Assembly: GCA_025331125.1 (NCBI GenBank)
Contig: JAOALB010000001.1
Span: 744,001-808,000 of the forward strand
DNA from: Mycogone perniciosa
Lineage: Eukaryota > Ascomycota > Sordariomycetes > Hypocreales > Hypocreaceae
Direction of reading: 5' to 3'
Length of the DNA stretch: 64,000 nucleotides
Shown: in pieces, positions 1-12,000 of the stretch
Numbering within the stretch: position 1 is the first letter of the stretch
Layout of the letters: each line of letters begins with the position of its first letter
Translations under genes and position numbers: made by a program
The notes under the pieces: model-generated
The model's input: the letters and a program-made list of their open reading frames with translations, nothing else
The model's database searches: none
What the model was told of the DNA's origin: nothing

Positions 1-357
1 AGCGACCGACCAAAAGCCGCATGCGGAACGCGTGGTTCGTGCTGAGGTACCCCCCAAATCGGGTCCCTCCTGTCCCGGAAGGGAAGCTGAGCGCCTGAGA
101 CTCGCCGAACACGTCCACTGTAAGATGTTCACGGAGGGTTCAAAGTCCCAGTGGGCAGCCACCAACACCCCCTAAAAATCAATGACTCGCAGGCGCTATT
201 ATAGTGCCTGTAGCCTGTACGGCAGCTTTAACGTGGGCAGGTCGCACAAAACAATTAGGCCAACATCGAGCAAACATCGAGGCAACGCGTGTCCCGACAG
301 CGACGACGACTTCTCAAACCGACCTGAAAACCATGACGGGCCTGAACATAACTGCCA
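1..357. other. Upstream flank of SAS4, cut by the window edge
   Basis: No gene is supported here. Short overlapping reading frames run into the SAS4 coding start at 358 but resemble nothing recognisable. The stretch probably holds the SAS4 promoter and 5' leader; no clear TATA box or other element stands out. Confidence 0.5.
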
Positions 358-2072
358 ATGGCCTCCGTCACCCGCTCCAACCGACGAGCTGAGGGCCTTC
401 ACCCCCATCACCACAGCGTCAACGCCCGCGGCCCCCTCACGCGCTCTGGGCCAGGGCCAAGCATATTCCACCACGGCGCTGCTGCTGCTGCTGCTGCTGC
501 TGCGGGCGGCGCGGGCAGTCGCACGAAGAGAGCCCTCGATGTGACGGATCGCGATTTCGAGGCTATCAAGCACAAGAAAACGAGAATCGCCGTTGAAATC
601 CTTTCGAAACCGCAACTGTCCACTTTTGACAGCATTAATGTGCACCCTCTCCCTCCGATACCGCGACAAGCCGCTGTGGCGAACAGCGCAAACAGAGCAC
701 CTCCCACAGCCCCTGTGCAGTCTGCCAAGCCGACGCCGCCTGTCCCTCCAGAGCAGGACCATGGTCTGACAAAGCACCAAGCGAAAGTAATCAATGGCAT
801 CAAACATGAGCTGGATCGCCTACAATCTCGACCAATCAACACGAAGGATCAGGGCCGCAAGCTGCGTTCGCAGGAAGCGACCAGGTTCAAAAGTGAATTG
901 AGTGCTTACTTCCCTGACTACGACGAAGTCATCGGTAACGACCCGAAAGAACAACGTAAGTTGTCTCCTACACAAGAGAGAAAAAAAATCGAAAAAAATA
1001 CCCTTTGCGATTGATACACCGTCGCTTAGATATTCACGGCGTCTGACGATTGGATATAGACTTGCTGAACCCCGAGACGCCGATTGTTGTCTTCGACTCC
1101 AAGTTGGCGCGCTCCGTACCAGAGCCCCAGCGCGCAACATCTCGACCCCATCATCCGACTCGAGATGCCGATTTCCCTATACGGGGATATGGCGACGCGT
1201 TATTCACAGACGTGTTTGATTCACAGCGAATCGATTTTGGCTTTTTAGAAGCACAACATAAAAATAAGAACATTGAGGACCCTTTACCAGATGGCTTGTT
1301 TGAGCCGATGCACAAACGGGCAGAAAGACTGGAACGGTCCATCCGTAACACCGAAAAGGGACGTGCCCAACATGAGAAGGACCAGATCGTTCGATTGCTG
1401 GAGGGTCTACAGGGCCATGATTGGTTGAGGGTCATGGGAGTCAGCGGTGTTACGGAAACGAAGAAGAAGGCGTTTGAGCCTGCGAGGACACACTTCATCA
1501 AGGGCTGCCAGGCCATCTTGGATAAGTTTCGGAACTGGAGCTTAGAAGAGAAGCGGCGGAAGCTAGAAAAGGAGCGAGTACTTGCAGAAAAGGCTGAAAA
1601 AGAGGCGGCGGCAGACAACGACGAGGAGCGCGACGAAGAGGAAGCCGTCTCCCCAAAAGACGACCAGGACGAAGATGAGGAAGAGGACGTCGAAGAACTT
1701 GTAACCTCACAAGACGATGCAAGTGAGGCTTCATCTCCAGCAAAGCAGTTGCGTCAGGAGGCGAGGGCGAGATCCAAACTAGCGGCGGCGACCTCCAAAA
1801 AGTCACGACCCGCACGCAAATCAACTCCACCAACGAAACCTCCAGAACCACCGAAGGAGTTCAAGTCATTCTTTAGCAAAAAGTATGAACGTGATGGAGC
1901 GCTTAATCGTCATCGCCGGGCGGGGAGAAAAGTCCTGGCATGGGGTCACCCGATTCCAGATATTACGCAGGCGGATTTCGTTCTACCAGAGGAATACCGT
2001 GATGAGGAGACGCTCAAGTCTCGCGCTAGGAAGAAGCGCAGAGACCGACGTGGAAATCGGCTCTCAACATAA
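358..2072 (+). CDS. SAS4: SAS complex subunit 4-like silencing protein
   Basis: Two exons, 358-955 and 1060-2072, join in frame to give 536 residues. The 956-1059 intron has a GTAAGT donor, a CTGAC branch and a TAG acceptor. The region just after the junction carries the conserved core of the SAS4 family, including the stretch FGFLEAQHKNKNIEDPLPDG and a following helix rich in Arg/Glu. In yeast, Sas4 is the scaffold of the SAS histone H4-K16 acetyltransferase complex that bounds silent chromatin; nuclear action here is inferred from the family. The N terminus has a nine-Ala run. The second half has a Lys/Glu coiled-coil-like segment, a very acidic stretch (about residues 385-430) and a basic C terminus ending in an Arg/Lys-rich tail. 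The start at 358 is the first ATG giving the family-like N terminus (MASVTRSNRR). Family assignment is fairly secure, fine function less so. Confidence 0.85.
475..501 (+). repeat. GCT trinucleotide run encoding poly-Ala in SAS4
   Basis: Eight GCT codons and one GCG code for nine consecutive alanines in exon 1 of SAS4. Such codon runs are prone to slippage, so length may vary between isolates. Confidence 0.9.
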
Positions 2073-2924
2073 TGTCGGAGTTATCATGGTGAGACGTTTC
2101 TCCATGTGGATGGTAAAGGGATAAAGGGACAGGAATTTGCTGGCATGGCGTTTGGTGGTTTGCGATCATCTCCGGAAGACAATGGTCCACTGTGATATAT
2201 ATACCTTATTAGCTTGTACAACATAGGATTTCTTGTTACTGCATTGGCGGCACCATGCTTGCCTGCTACTGGTTTGTTGAGCATAGTAATTAAACAAACC
2301 TTCAAAGCGCTCACCCGAAATCCACATAGTACTTCGTACATATACACATAATAGTGCCCAGTCGTGTTAAAGCGGGCGGCAATACTTCGTAGAAGGGACT
2401 AGCATTGGCTTCACCTTTGCCTCACTTTACCTTGATAGACTTAGAAGTTGCATGTCATAGCTCGGAGCCTTGATGGAGCCGTGGCTGCAGGAAGTTGCAG
2501 CGCCCACCCCAAACTCACGGCTGGTCCGTGCTCCTCGAGCTTCTGTGACGCGCCGCCACGCTGCAGTCCGACTTCTGCGACCTCCAGAATCCAACCTTTT
2601 CCTGCATATCGTGAATAATTCTCTTCTATTAGCGCCTCTGTCTTCAGGCTGCTGCGACAGACGTACCGCCTGCGACTTTTACCACATATTTAATCGGCGA
2701 CCGACGCTTCAGGCATCGAGACGACGCCCCGTGCGATGACCCTGGCCCGATAACGTTCACGAAGCGTTGGATGCGCTCGTCACAAAATTGCCCTCCTCGA
2801 TGCAGTGACCTCGACAGTTGAGCTCACCGGGGCTGTGCCGTTCCTCAACTTTCCCTTCTCGCAACTTTCTTCGTGCCGCGACACTGCCATCCGAGTCATC
2901 CTAGCTGCACAATCCGGCGGCATC
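2073..2924. other. SAS4-TAF2 intergenic region
   Basis: It holds the 3' end of SAS4 and the promoter and leader of TAF2, both on the plus strand. Two copies of the TACTTCGTA motif lie near 2330 and 2382. The TAF2 frame is open upstream to an ATG at 2805, but the start at 2925 fits the family better. No other gene is seen. Confidence 0.6.
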
Positions 2925-5900
2925 ATGTCGGCACCTGAAGCGGAGGAACAGCATCAGCATCAGCACCAGCAGCCCCACCCGCTGCTGGACGGCCGAGATG
3001 GCTTGCCTCCTGTCGAGGACCGACCGATTCTCGAGTATTTTGTCATCAAGCAGGAGGTGAATCTCGAGGTGAATTTCCGAGAAAGATGTATTGACGGCAC
3101 AACCGACATTTTTATCGCCACCTTCACGGACAAAATCGATGAGGTTCTCCTAGACGCCGCACAATGCGAGATCGATACGACCAAGATCACAGTCACCGAG
3201 CTGCGGGATGTGCAAGGGGAGCTTGTCGAAGGTCAGAAGCGAAAGGCTACTGCTGAGTACCAGGATCCATATCAGAAACTGTCGCACCCCAAAGGCTGGA
3301 ATTGGAGAGCTGAGCATCACGACCTTCGCCGCATTCGCGCTCGTTCCATCTTCCACTGCCGCAAGACCGACGTGCCCGCCGAGACTAGAGAGTTCGAGGG
3401 TTGTACCCTGGTCTATGGCTCACTCAAGGTGAATTTGCGCGGCAAAGGGGAGCAGGACCGTCCGAGGTTGATCATAAGAAAATCGACCTCGAGTTTCGAG
3501 TCTACGGAGAAGACCCACAAGCAGTTCAAGATTTCTATACCATTTACCAACAAGAACCCGAGAGATGGCCTGCATTTTGTCGGCGTCGACCCCTTGGACA
3601 ACCGCTTCACTCATATGTACACCCGTCATTCCATCCAGCCAGGTACCGCCTCTTGCATCTTTCCTTGCATCGACGACCATGGCGCACGGTGCGACTGGAG
3701 GATTTCTATCAAGTATCCACGGACACTTGGTGATGCGCTTCAACAAGCTCTGGCCACCAAGAAGGATGGAGCCGCCTCCCACAATGGCCCGGATAAGATG
3801 CAAATTGACGGCCAAGACCGCTACCTCAAACTGGTGGAGGAAGACAAACTTCGGGAGATGTCGGTGGTGTGCTCTGGATTTCTTATGGAGGAAACGGTTG
3901 ACCCCGAGGATGACCACAAGAAGATCATGACCTTTGAGCCAGAAAAGAAGGTTTCGGTTCAAAAGCTTGGCTTCGCAGTAGGCCCCTTTGAGCACATTGA
4001 TCTCTCATCCGAATTCCGAACTGAAGAAGATGAGGTCAAGCTTGGCATGAGTGCCCTGAAGGTCCATGCATATTGCTTGCCCAATCGAGGAGACTGGGTG
4101 CGCAACACGGCGGCAGCTTTGACCATGGCTGCTGACTTCTTTACTTACACCTTTGCCAAATATCCCTTTGGCAATTTCAAACTCTGTTTCCTAGACGATA
4201 TGGTGGAAGATACTCTACCGCTGCATTCCTTGGCCTTCATCAGCAATCGATTACTCTATCCAGAGGACATGATCGACCCGGAAATCGAGGTAACGAGGAA
4301 GATTGTCTTCACTTTGTCATACCAGTGGATTGGGATCAACATGATTCCCAATACTCGCAACGATCTGTGGCTTGTCATCGGGATCGCACACTACATGACG
4401 GATTTATTCATGAAGAAGCTTTGTGGAAACAACGAGTACAGATTTCGAATGAAGACTCTGGCAGACAAACTTGTTGAGGTCGACATTGACAGACCTTCCT
4501 TATTCGATCTTGGACCGAATCTCCACTTGGGCGAATTCGAGATGGAATTCATGTGCCTCAAAGCTTCCGTTGTCTTCTTCATTCTTGACAAGCGATTAGC
4601 CAAGGCATCGGGTGGCCATGGGTTGACTCGCATTCTACAGAAGCTTCTGACTAAAGTTCAGATCGAGAGTAGCGACAAATCCACCATTCTTGACTCTGAG
4701 AAGTTCAAGGCCACATGTGAAAAAGCGGCCAAGTACCGACTTGAGAGCTTTTGGAATCAATGGGTCTATGGCTCAGGTTGCCCTCGATTCGAGATCAAGG
4801 CTAAATTCAACAAGAAGCGATTATGTGTTGAATTGATGTTGAGCCAAGTTCAACATCAGACTGTCAAGAAGGCCGAATTGAATAAGGATGACTTCTTGCG
4901 CGTTATCAAAGAACGAAGGGCCGACCTAAAAATCGGAGAATTACAGCCATTGTTCACTGGTCCAATGACTGTTCGCATCCACGAAGCAGACGGAACACCC
5001 TATGAACATATTCTAGAGATTCGGGAGGATGCCGCTCGTTCAACCAAGTTTGAAATCCCATACAACACAAAATACAAACGCCTAAAACGAACTCGCCGGA
5101 TGAAGGAGAAACACAATGCAGGTGCAAGCATGGAAATACCGGAAAATGCTGACGATGCTCTCCTATACTGTCTTGGGGATGTTCTCCAAAGCCCAGATGA
5201 TCTCCGAGATTGGGAATTGATAGAGTGGGACCCCGAAACTGAGCGCAAGATGGATCAGGAATCCTATGAGTGGATTCGTGTTGATGCTGATTTCGAGTGG
5301 GCCTGCAGTATGAATCGGACCCTTGAGCCGTACATGTACGTCTCCCAACTTCAGCAGGACAGGGACGTTGTTGCTCAGCAGGATGCAATGCTGTATTTGG
5401 CCCATGGACCGCTTCATCCAATTGCCTCGGGGTTTCTTGTTCGAACACTTGTTGACCGTCGCTACTTCCACGGCATCCGTACCATGGCAGCATATGCCCT
5501 CACGAGACAGTCAAATATCAAGGATATTCCACTGTTGGGGCTGCGTCAACTGATGAGAGCATTCCGTGATATGTTTTGTTACGATCAGACAAATCAGCCA
5601 CTCCAGAATGACTTTACAGATAAGAAACAATACAATGTGCGGTGTGCGATCATCAGGGCCATTGCTGAGGTCAGGGATGGGTTGAACATGTGTCCGTTTG
5701 AAGCTCGTCGGTTTATTCTTGACCAACTGCTCTTCAATAACAACGAGGATAACCCTTATTCCGATCATTTCTACATCGCAACGCTTGTTGAGGCTTTGGC
5801 CACATCTCTTATTCCTTCTCAACAAGATGACTGGTTTGCACAGCAGAACAAGATTCCCACAGAAGAGGACCGCTGCTTTCTCGAAGAAGCCCTGGAGCAG

Positions 5901-7693
5901 ATCGAACGAGTTCTTAGGCGGGACGAGTGGACCAATTCCTACCAGAACATCTGGACAATTGCTGGATTGGATGCAAAGCAGCGTCTCATGAAGGCAGGAG
6001 TGATACCAAAAAACTATGCCGATTTTGGGCAGTACCTTTTGGATGGAACTCGAGATCTCATTCGCATCAAGTGCTTCGAGGCTCTGATCGATCTTGGGGC
6101 TTTAATGGATCCAACAGTCTTCACATTTCTGCTCTATTCACTCATGACGGACCGGTCACCGTTCGTCCGCAACAAGCTTATCCAAGCTGTGGCTAGTGGG
6201 CTCGCTGCCATTGCATTCGGTGATTACTCCAAGGCCGTTAAGCACGAGCCTGTCCCGGATGAAGCAGATGCTTTGTTGCTTGTCCAGGACAGTGCTGAAG
6301 AAATTGCCGCCCGAAAGGAAAAGTTTGCTCGAAGAGAGAACCTTGATGCGGCCCTCAAGGCTCTTAGGAGAGAAATGGATGGGACATACGGCGCAGATGA
6401 GAGGCATTATAGTACGGCCATGCGCAAGGCGTTGGATCACCCTAGTCTGGGCCGAGCTGAGGTCGAGACTCTCCTTACTCTTGCCGCCATGATGTTTGAT
6501 GAGGCCAGGAGTTGGGTGCTTACGTTGAATCTCCCGAAGGGTTGGAGGGTGGAGAGGGAGAGACCGGCCCAGCAACTTGCTGATCGGGTAAGTTGTCGTC
6601 ATTCAACTTCCCGGGTACTGATATTTCTAACCATGTGTAGTTGATCATGAACTTTAAGTCGTATTATAAGACGAAGCTAAAAGTATCAGCTCCTCCGCCT
6701 CCGCCTCCACCACCTCCACAAGAACCAAAGGAACCAAAGCAACCTATTCCAGTCCCAAGGACATCATCAATCAAGATTAGTACGAAACCTGTCATCAGTA
6801 CAAAACCTGTCATCAGTACAAAGCCCACGATCAGTTCAAAGCCTACAATCAACACAAAGCCTGTGATCAGCACAAAGCCTGTGATCAACACAAAGCCTGC
6901 GATCAGCACAAAGCCTGCGACAAGTACCAAGCCCGCGATAAGTACCAAGCCTGTGATCAGCACAAAGCCTGTGATCAATACAAAGCCTATAATCGGTACA
7001 AAGCCTATAATCGGTACAAAGCCTGCACAGACATCACAGCGGCCTGTGGCCGCTCCAGCAGCAACCCAATCCGAGACAAGAGCAGCAACACCATCGGCTC
7101 CACGCCCGCCCAACGGCGCTCCGGCCAAAGTCGTCCTAAAGTCGGAACTGCAATCGGGAATTTTGGCAAAACGTCCTCGGTCAGACAAGAGCGATCATCC
7201 GACTCCTGTGTCGAAGCGACCCAAGGTGGAGTCCCAGTCGTCAAGCTCCGACAAGGGATCAGGTGTACCACCGAAAAGAAGGCGCATAGTGACTTTGAAA
7301 ACTTCGAACCCCAAGCGACTGGCAGTAATCCTCGGCCAATCCAAGGGGTCAACTCACGCTTCTTCTGCCAGGACTGCCCTGCCGTCTGCAGCCCCAAGGG
7401 AGCCTTCTATGGGAGGAAGCAGAGATGGTATTACAGTGAAACCTGTAAGAAAACCTTTGCCGACAGGAGATCCGATAAGAAAGCCTCTTCCAACTGGAAG
7501 CTCTTCGGCACATCTTCCATCATCACAGCTGACAAGTAAACTGTTGGTCAAAACTCACGCTACTCCAGCCCCGGCGTCCAAGGCAGGTAGTCCGGCGGCG
7601 GCGGCGTCCCCAGCGAGTGCGACAAGCGCACGCCCGAAGATCAAAATCATCAGGAAGCCGCAGCCGCAGCCTCAACAGCCTCCGGCTCCTTAG
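2925..7693 (+). CDS. TAF2: TFIID subunit 2 (TAF2/TSM1)
   Basis: Exons 2925-6587 and 6641-7693 give 1571 residues; the 6588-6640 intron has a GTAAGT donor and GTGTAG acceptor and joins in phase 0. TAF2 is the largest TFIID scaffold subunit and contacts initiator DNA in the preinitiation complex. The N-terminal ~1000 residues have the M1-aminopeptidase-like fold, seen from segments such as HSIQPGTASCIFPCIDDHGA and QWIGINMIPNTRNDLW. The zinc-binding HEXXH motif of true aminopeptidases is absent, as in other TAF2 proteins, so no peptidase activity is expected. A helical HEAT-like region follows. The C-terminal exon is unusual: nine prolines in a row, then 14 hexapeptide repeats of the ISTKPV type, then a basic Ser/Pro/Lys-rich tail. 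I chose Met 2925 because residues before it (open from 2805) look like translated leader. Confidence 0.95.
6776..7027 (+). repeat. 18-nt x 14 in-frame minisatellite in TAF2
   Basis: Fourteen consecutive 18-nt units encode ISTKPV-type hexapeptides (variants ISSKPT, INTKPV, INTKPA, TSTKPA, IGTKPI). All keep Lys-Pro at positions 4-5. Units differ mainly at codons 2 and 6, so the array is degenerate rather than freshly expanded. The antisense frame is also open, but only because of the repeat. Confidence 0.95.
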
Positions 7694-9034
7694 AAAGATT
7701 CGGAGAGGTCGCAGCCAATACTACCCAGGTCAGGCTGGAGAAGGGGGGGTTTCATAAGGCTCATGGATACAATGGATGTGCCTTTAGAGAGGCTATGGAA
7801 CGAGTGCACAAATGTTCAGGGAGGCTGAGGCTCGAGAATGAGACGATAGCACTGGTTGTCATGATGCTATGTCGACAACAGGCCTAGCACATGCGATAAC
7901 CTTGGATTTATCGTTGAAGTGTGGCACAGGTGAGGAGGATATTGGTCATGGTGACTTCAGGGAATGGCTTCTGCAACCATGTTCAACCTGGCGGCAAGGC
8001 AAAAGCCTACGGAACTGGTTTGGTTTCCCTTAATGGTTGTTTGATTTGTACATGTTGGCATTAATCCGGCGTTGCGGTATAGGGGGGGGGAGAGATGATC
8101 CAGGCTCTAGGAGTTGGAGGCCACATATAAAAATGACTTAGGATGGAACCGGCATGAGTGATAATATGTGTATAGAAAGCGAAGCAAAGCCTTGACGAAT
8201 ACCATTAATAGCACGCGAATGAAGTTTAGCTAGACACGATCAAGAGATGCGATAGACGTGCGATAGACGTGTGTTCCAAGGTGTTGATGGCTGCTGCTGA
8301 TGCCCTTGTGATGCATAGGGCTCAGTTCGAAAACGTCAAGACGCTTGTTTGCTCAAACAACATCTGTTGTGTGTGATAGCATGCACCGAGCCGTTGTCTA
8401 CCTGTCTGGCTAACATCATCTGCAGGGCATATGCTGTTGATCACAGCTCTTTTGTCTATTAAACCAAAGCCAATCATGCTTCCTCAATTTGGAATGACTT
8501 CTTCCTCTAAGACGGAATAAATAATAATCCGACCAACCAGGGGCAGGGTAGGTTAAGGTTAGCATTCCGCCATGACCTCAGATACACCCCGAAAACCCGC
8601 ACCCGCGACGGCTTATCAGCACGTGATGCGGAATACTCCGCGACAAGGCCGTGCGATGGCCGTCAGATCTAATCACCCGCGAGCTTCCCAGGTTTGCACC
8701 AGCGCCAGTTTGTGTGCCCACCGGATTTTTGTCTATCGATATTCTCGTTCTGTCCTCTTGTCCATATTTGTGTCTGGGACAAAAGCCTCCATGTAGGAGT
8801 CCACTGGCTCAGGTGCGCCTACAAGCTGTAAGTCGTGTTTCCCGTCGCGCGACAGACACACTTTCCGAGCAATCTCCTGAGCTTGTCCGGAGGGGACAGA
8901 CAACGCAACAAGCTTTCAGCCACCTGTATCATTGCTCGGCACAAGCTCATGGGGCCCAATATTGCCCTTTCACTTCCATTATCCTTGCTGGGACTTATGG
9001 TGCTAATGTAATCCTTCTCGTCGACCAGATCAGC
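7694..9034. other. TAF2-SIN3 intergenic region
   Basis: This 1.3 kb holds the TAF2 3' end and the SIN3 promoter and leader. A short direct duplication (GCGATAGACGT twice) lies near 8250. Small upstream frames begin at 8572 and 8651, and the second is in frame with SIN3; both precede the Met at 9035 that starts the recognisable SIN3 N terminus. No independent gene is recognised. Confidence 0.5.
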
Positions 9035-12000
9035 ATGAACAGCCAAAACCTCCACGGCCATAGCGGCGGCGCGCCGTACGACCGAGAGCGCGAAATAGAA
9101 GAACGTCATCGCGCCATCCAACAACATGATGAGATGGTCCGCCGCGACCAGGAGCGAGAAAGAGAGCGCGAACGGGAGCGTGAGAACGAACGATACCAAT
9201 CGGCCCCCCATCAGAGCAGCGCCGGCTCTATACCCATCCATCAACCTGTAGCCTCGCGAATCTCCGGTGCTATCCACAGTCCTGGAGGGTTGCTGGCAAA
9301 CCACAACGGCAACGCGCCGTCCATCCCTCTCGGCGTACCGTCTGGGCCCTTGGCCAGCTTTGGCGGGCCCTTGCAAAGTGAGCATGGCCGGCAGATCCAG
9401 CATGGCGGACCGGGCAATGCGAATGCGCAGCACCAGATGTTCGCATCCATGTCCCACGCTCAACCTCCTCCGAACGGTTCCCAGGCAGCGCCGGGCGGTG
9501 GTATCTTCGGCGGCCCATTACAGCAGCAGCATCAGCAACAAGAAGGACAGCGGGGAGGTCAGCAGGGCGCGTCCATGGTTGGCGTGACGCCCGGCGGCCA
9601 CCAGATCCCGGGGGGGATATCCCAGGGCCAACAGCCCATTTTGAATGTGAGTGATTCAAATTTCATCCTCTGGGCGTTTTGAAAGCGGTGAAGTGAGGAT
9701 ACGGCGACCTGCGGACTGTCAAAATCTGTAGGCGGCCGGCTGGCGGGAAAAGGCGACAATGCCGAACAGCTGTCAGGTCTGATTCACGACTGACGGCCGC
9801 ATTGTTATTCTCGCTTGTGCCTCAAAAGGCCTTCACCCCTCTGCATGGTAGAAATACCTTGAAGCCATAATTGGCTCCTCCCACCTTTCCTTCACCACAC
9901 CTTCTCGCGCCTCCTCGCGATGACAAGATGGATAATCCAACACCCCTCCCTGATCATTGTGCCGCACACTCGAGCCCGAGCATAGAGGATCCTCAGTCTT
10001 GCCCAGCAATGGCCATTACACTGCCCTCTGCCCGCTCCTTGAGTAGTGTCGACCCTGTGGCGCTGCAAACCCTGGCGTTTCTGGACAACCCGGCAGAGGA
10101 GAATGAGGTTGTTGCTGCTTTTGCAGCCGGTGGCGAGCGCCTCATTCTCGCGTGCCGCGACGACACTAGGCTTTGGGGTTTCTACCATAGCTTCAACGTA
10201 CCGTCCAATCCTCACATTCGCTCGTTTAGGATGATTTTTTTGACAGCTGCTAATACATTGCTCAACAGGATGCCTTGACGTATCTCGACCAAGTCAAAGT
10301 CCAATTTCACGATCAACCCGATGTCTATAATCGATTTCTTGACATTATGAAGGACTTCAAAAGTCAAGCGTATGTAAAGCGCAGTCGTTGGGGAGAGTTT
10401 CGATGTTGACACAAAGCAGGATTGATACTCCGGGTGTTATTAACCGTGTCTCTGAGTTATTCGCTGGACATCCGAATCTTATTCAAGGATTCAACACCTT
10501 TCTGCCTCCTGGCTATCGAATCGAGTGTGGAGCTGGTAATGACCCAAACACGATACGAGTCACGACGCCCATGGGCACGACGGTGCAGTCCATCGCTGGC
10601 CGTGGGCCCCAGGTTGAAGGCCACGGGGGCTCTGGTGCCGGACAGCCTTTGTTCCCGGAGCGCGGAGGCCAGTGGCAACAAAGACCTCAGCATAGTATTG
10701 AAAGCCCGGAAGCTACCTTCAGCACTCCTGTCCAAAATGGTGGAGGTTTGTTTGTCCAGGCCGCAGCTCAAAGCGGTGGCTTTGAAGGCTCGGGTGGTTC
10801 CCAGCCACGAAATCCCTCCCAGATATCAGCAAACGCTGGGCCGGGAGGTGTACCAAGGAATGTCCACACCCCAATACCTACTTCTGGTCCAGGCATATTG
10901 AACGGAAATGCTGCAAATCAAGCAAACATGGAACGCCGTGGTCCTGTTGAGTTCAACCATGCCATCAGTTACGTCAACAAAATAAAGGTAAGCAGCCGGG
11001 CTCTGTGCTTACCCGCGTGAGCCGCGACTAATTCACTAACTTGATATAGAATCGGTTCCAAGACAAACCTGAGATCTACAAGCAGTTTCTCGAGATTCTG
11101 CAGACATACCAAAGAGAGCAAAAGCCTATTCAGGATGTTTATGCCCAGGTCACCACTCTTTTCAACTCTGCCCCTGACCTATTGGAAGACTTTAAGCAAT
11201 TTCTGCCCGAGTCCGCGGGCCAGGCGAAGGCAACCCCTGGCCGCATGGAAGACGGTGTACCGTCAGGACCTAGCCATACTCCTCAGCCTGGAATGAGAGA
11301 TGGCCAGAAGATGCCGCCCCTTGGAAGCTTCCCACCCCCGGCCAGCGCAAGCAAGGACAACAAAAAGCGACCGCGGATTGATAAGCAGCTACCTGCCCCT
11401 GGCCCTCTCCTTACTGAGGCCCCAGTGGTCAACCGACTTCCCCAACCAAACATTAATGGCAACAAGCGCCCGAAACTCAGCCATGCTAGAGCCACTGGTG
11501 ACGGTACAGCTATTGAGCCTACTCTCACTCCTGTGATGCCAGAGCCGTACCCCCCCCGATCCCCTGCAACCTCGAACCAGGACGAGATTGCGTTTTTTGA
11601 AAGGGTGAAGAAGTTCCTTAGCAATCGGTCGTCTATGAATGAGTTCCTTAAGCTCTGCAATCTCTTCAGCCAAAACATCATTGACAAGAACACCTTATAC
11701 CACAAAGGCGCCCTTTTCCTCGGCTCAAACACAGATCTCTTGGGCTTCTGGAAGACGTTTGTCGGAGTCGATTCACAGGATATTGTGATTGATAACCGAC
11801 CTGCACCACCAACTGAGAAGGTCTCATTGAGCAACTGCCGAGGTTATGGCCCGAGCTATAGACTTCTTCCAAAGAGGGTAAGTTTAAGCATCTCTTTGGA
11901 CATTCCGTTATGCTAACGACACTAAACAGGAACGCTTGAAACCTTGCAGTGGTCGTGATGAGCTGTGCAACTCAGTCCTCAATGATGAGTGGGCATCACA

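Noticed and set aside
199..807. 202-codon minus-strand frame with a poly-Ser run
   Set aside because: Antisense shadow of SAS4 exon 1; the poly-Ser is the complement of the alanine codon run.
6664..7188. Minus-strand frame of hydrophobic Val/Leu/Ile/Gly repeats
   Set aside because: It is the reverse of the TAF2 18-nt repeat array, not a membrane protein gene.
9871..10278. 135-codon plus frame inside SIN3 intron 1
   Set aside because: It is out of phase with the PAH1 exon and does not resemble any SIN3 segment; kept only as a note on the long intron.
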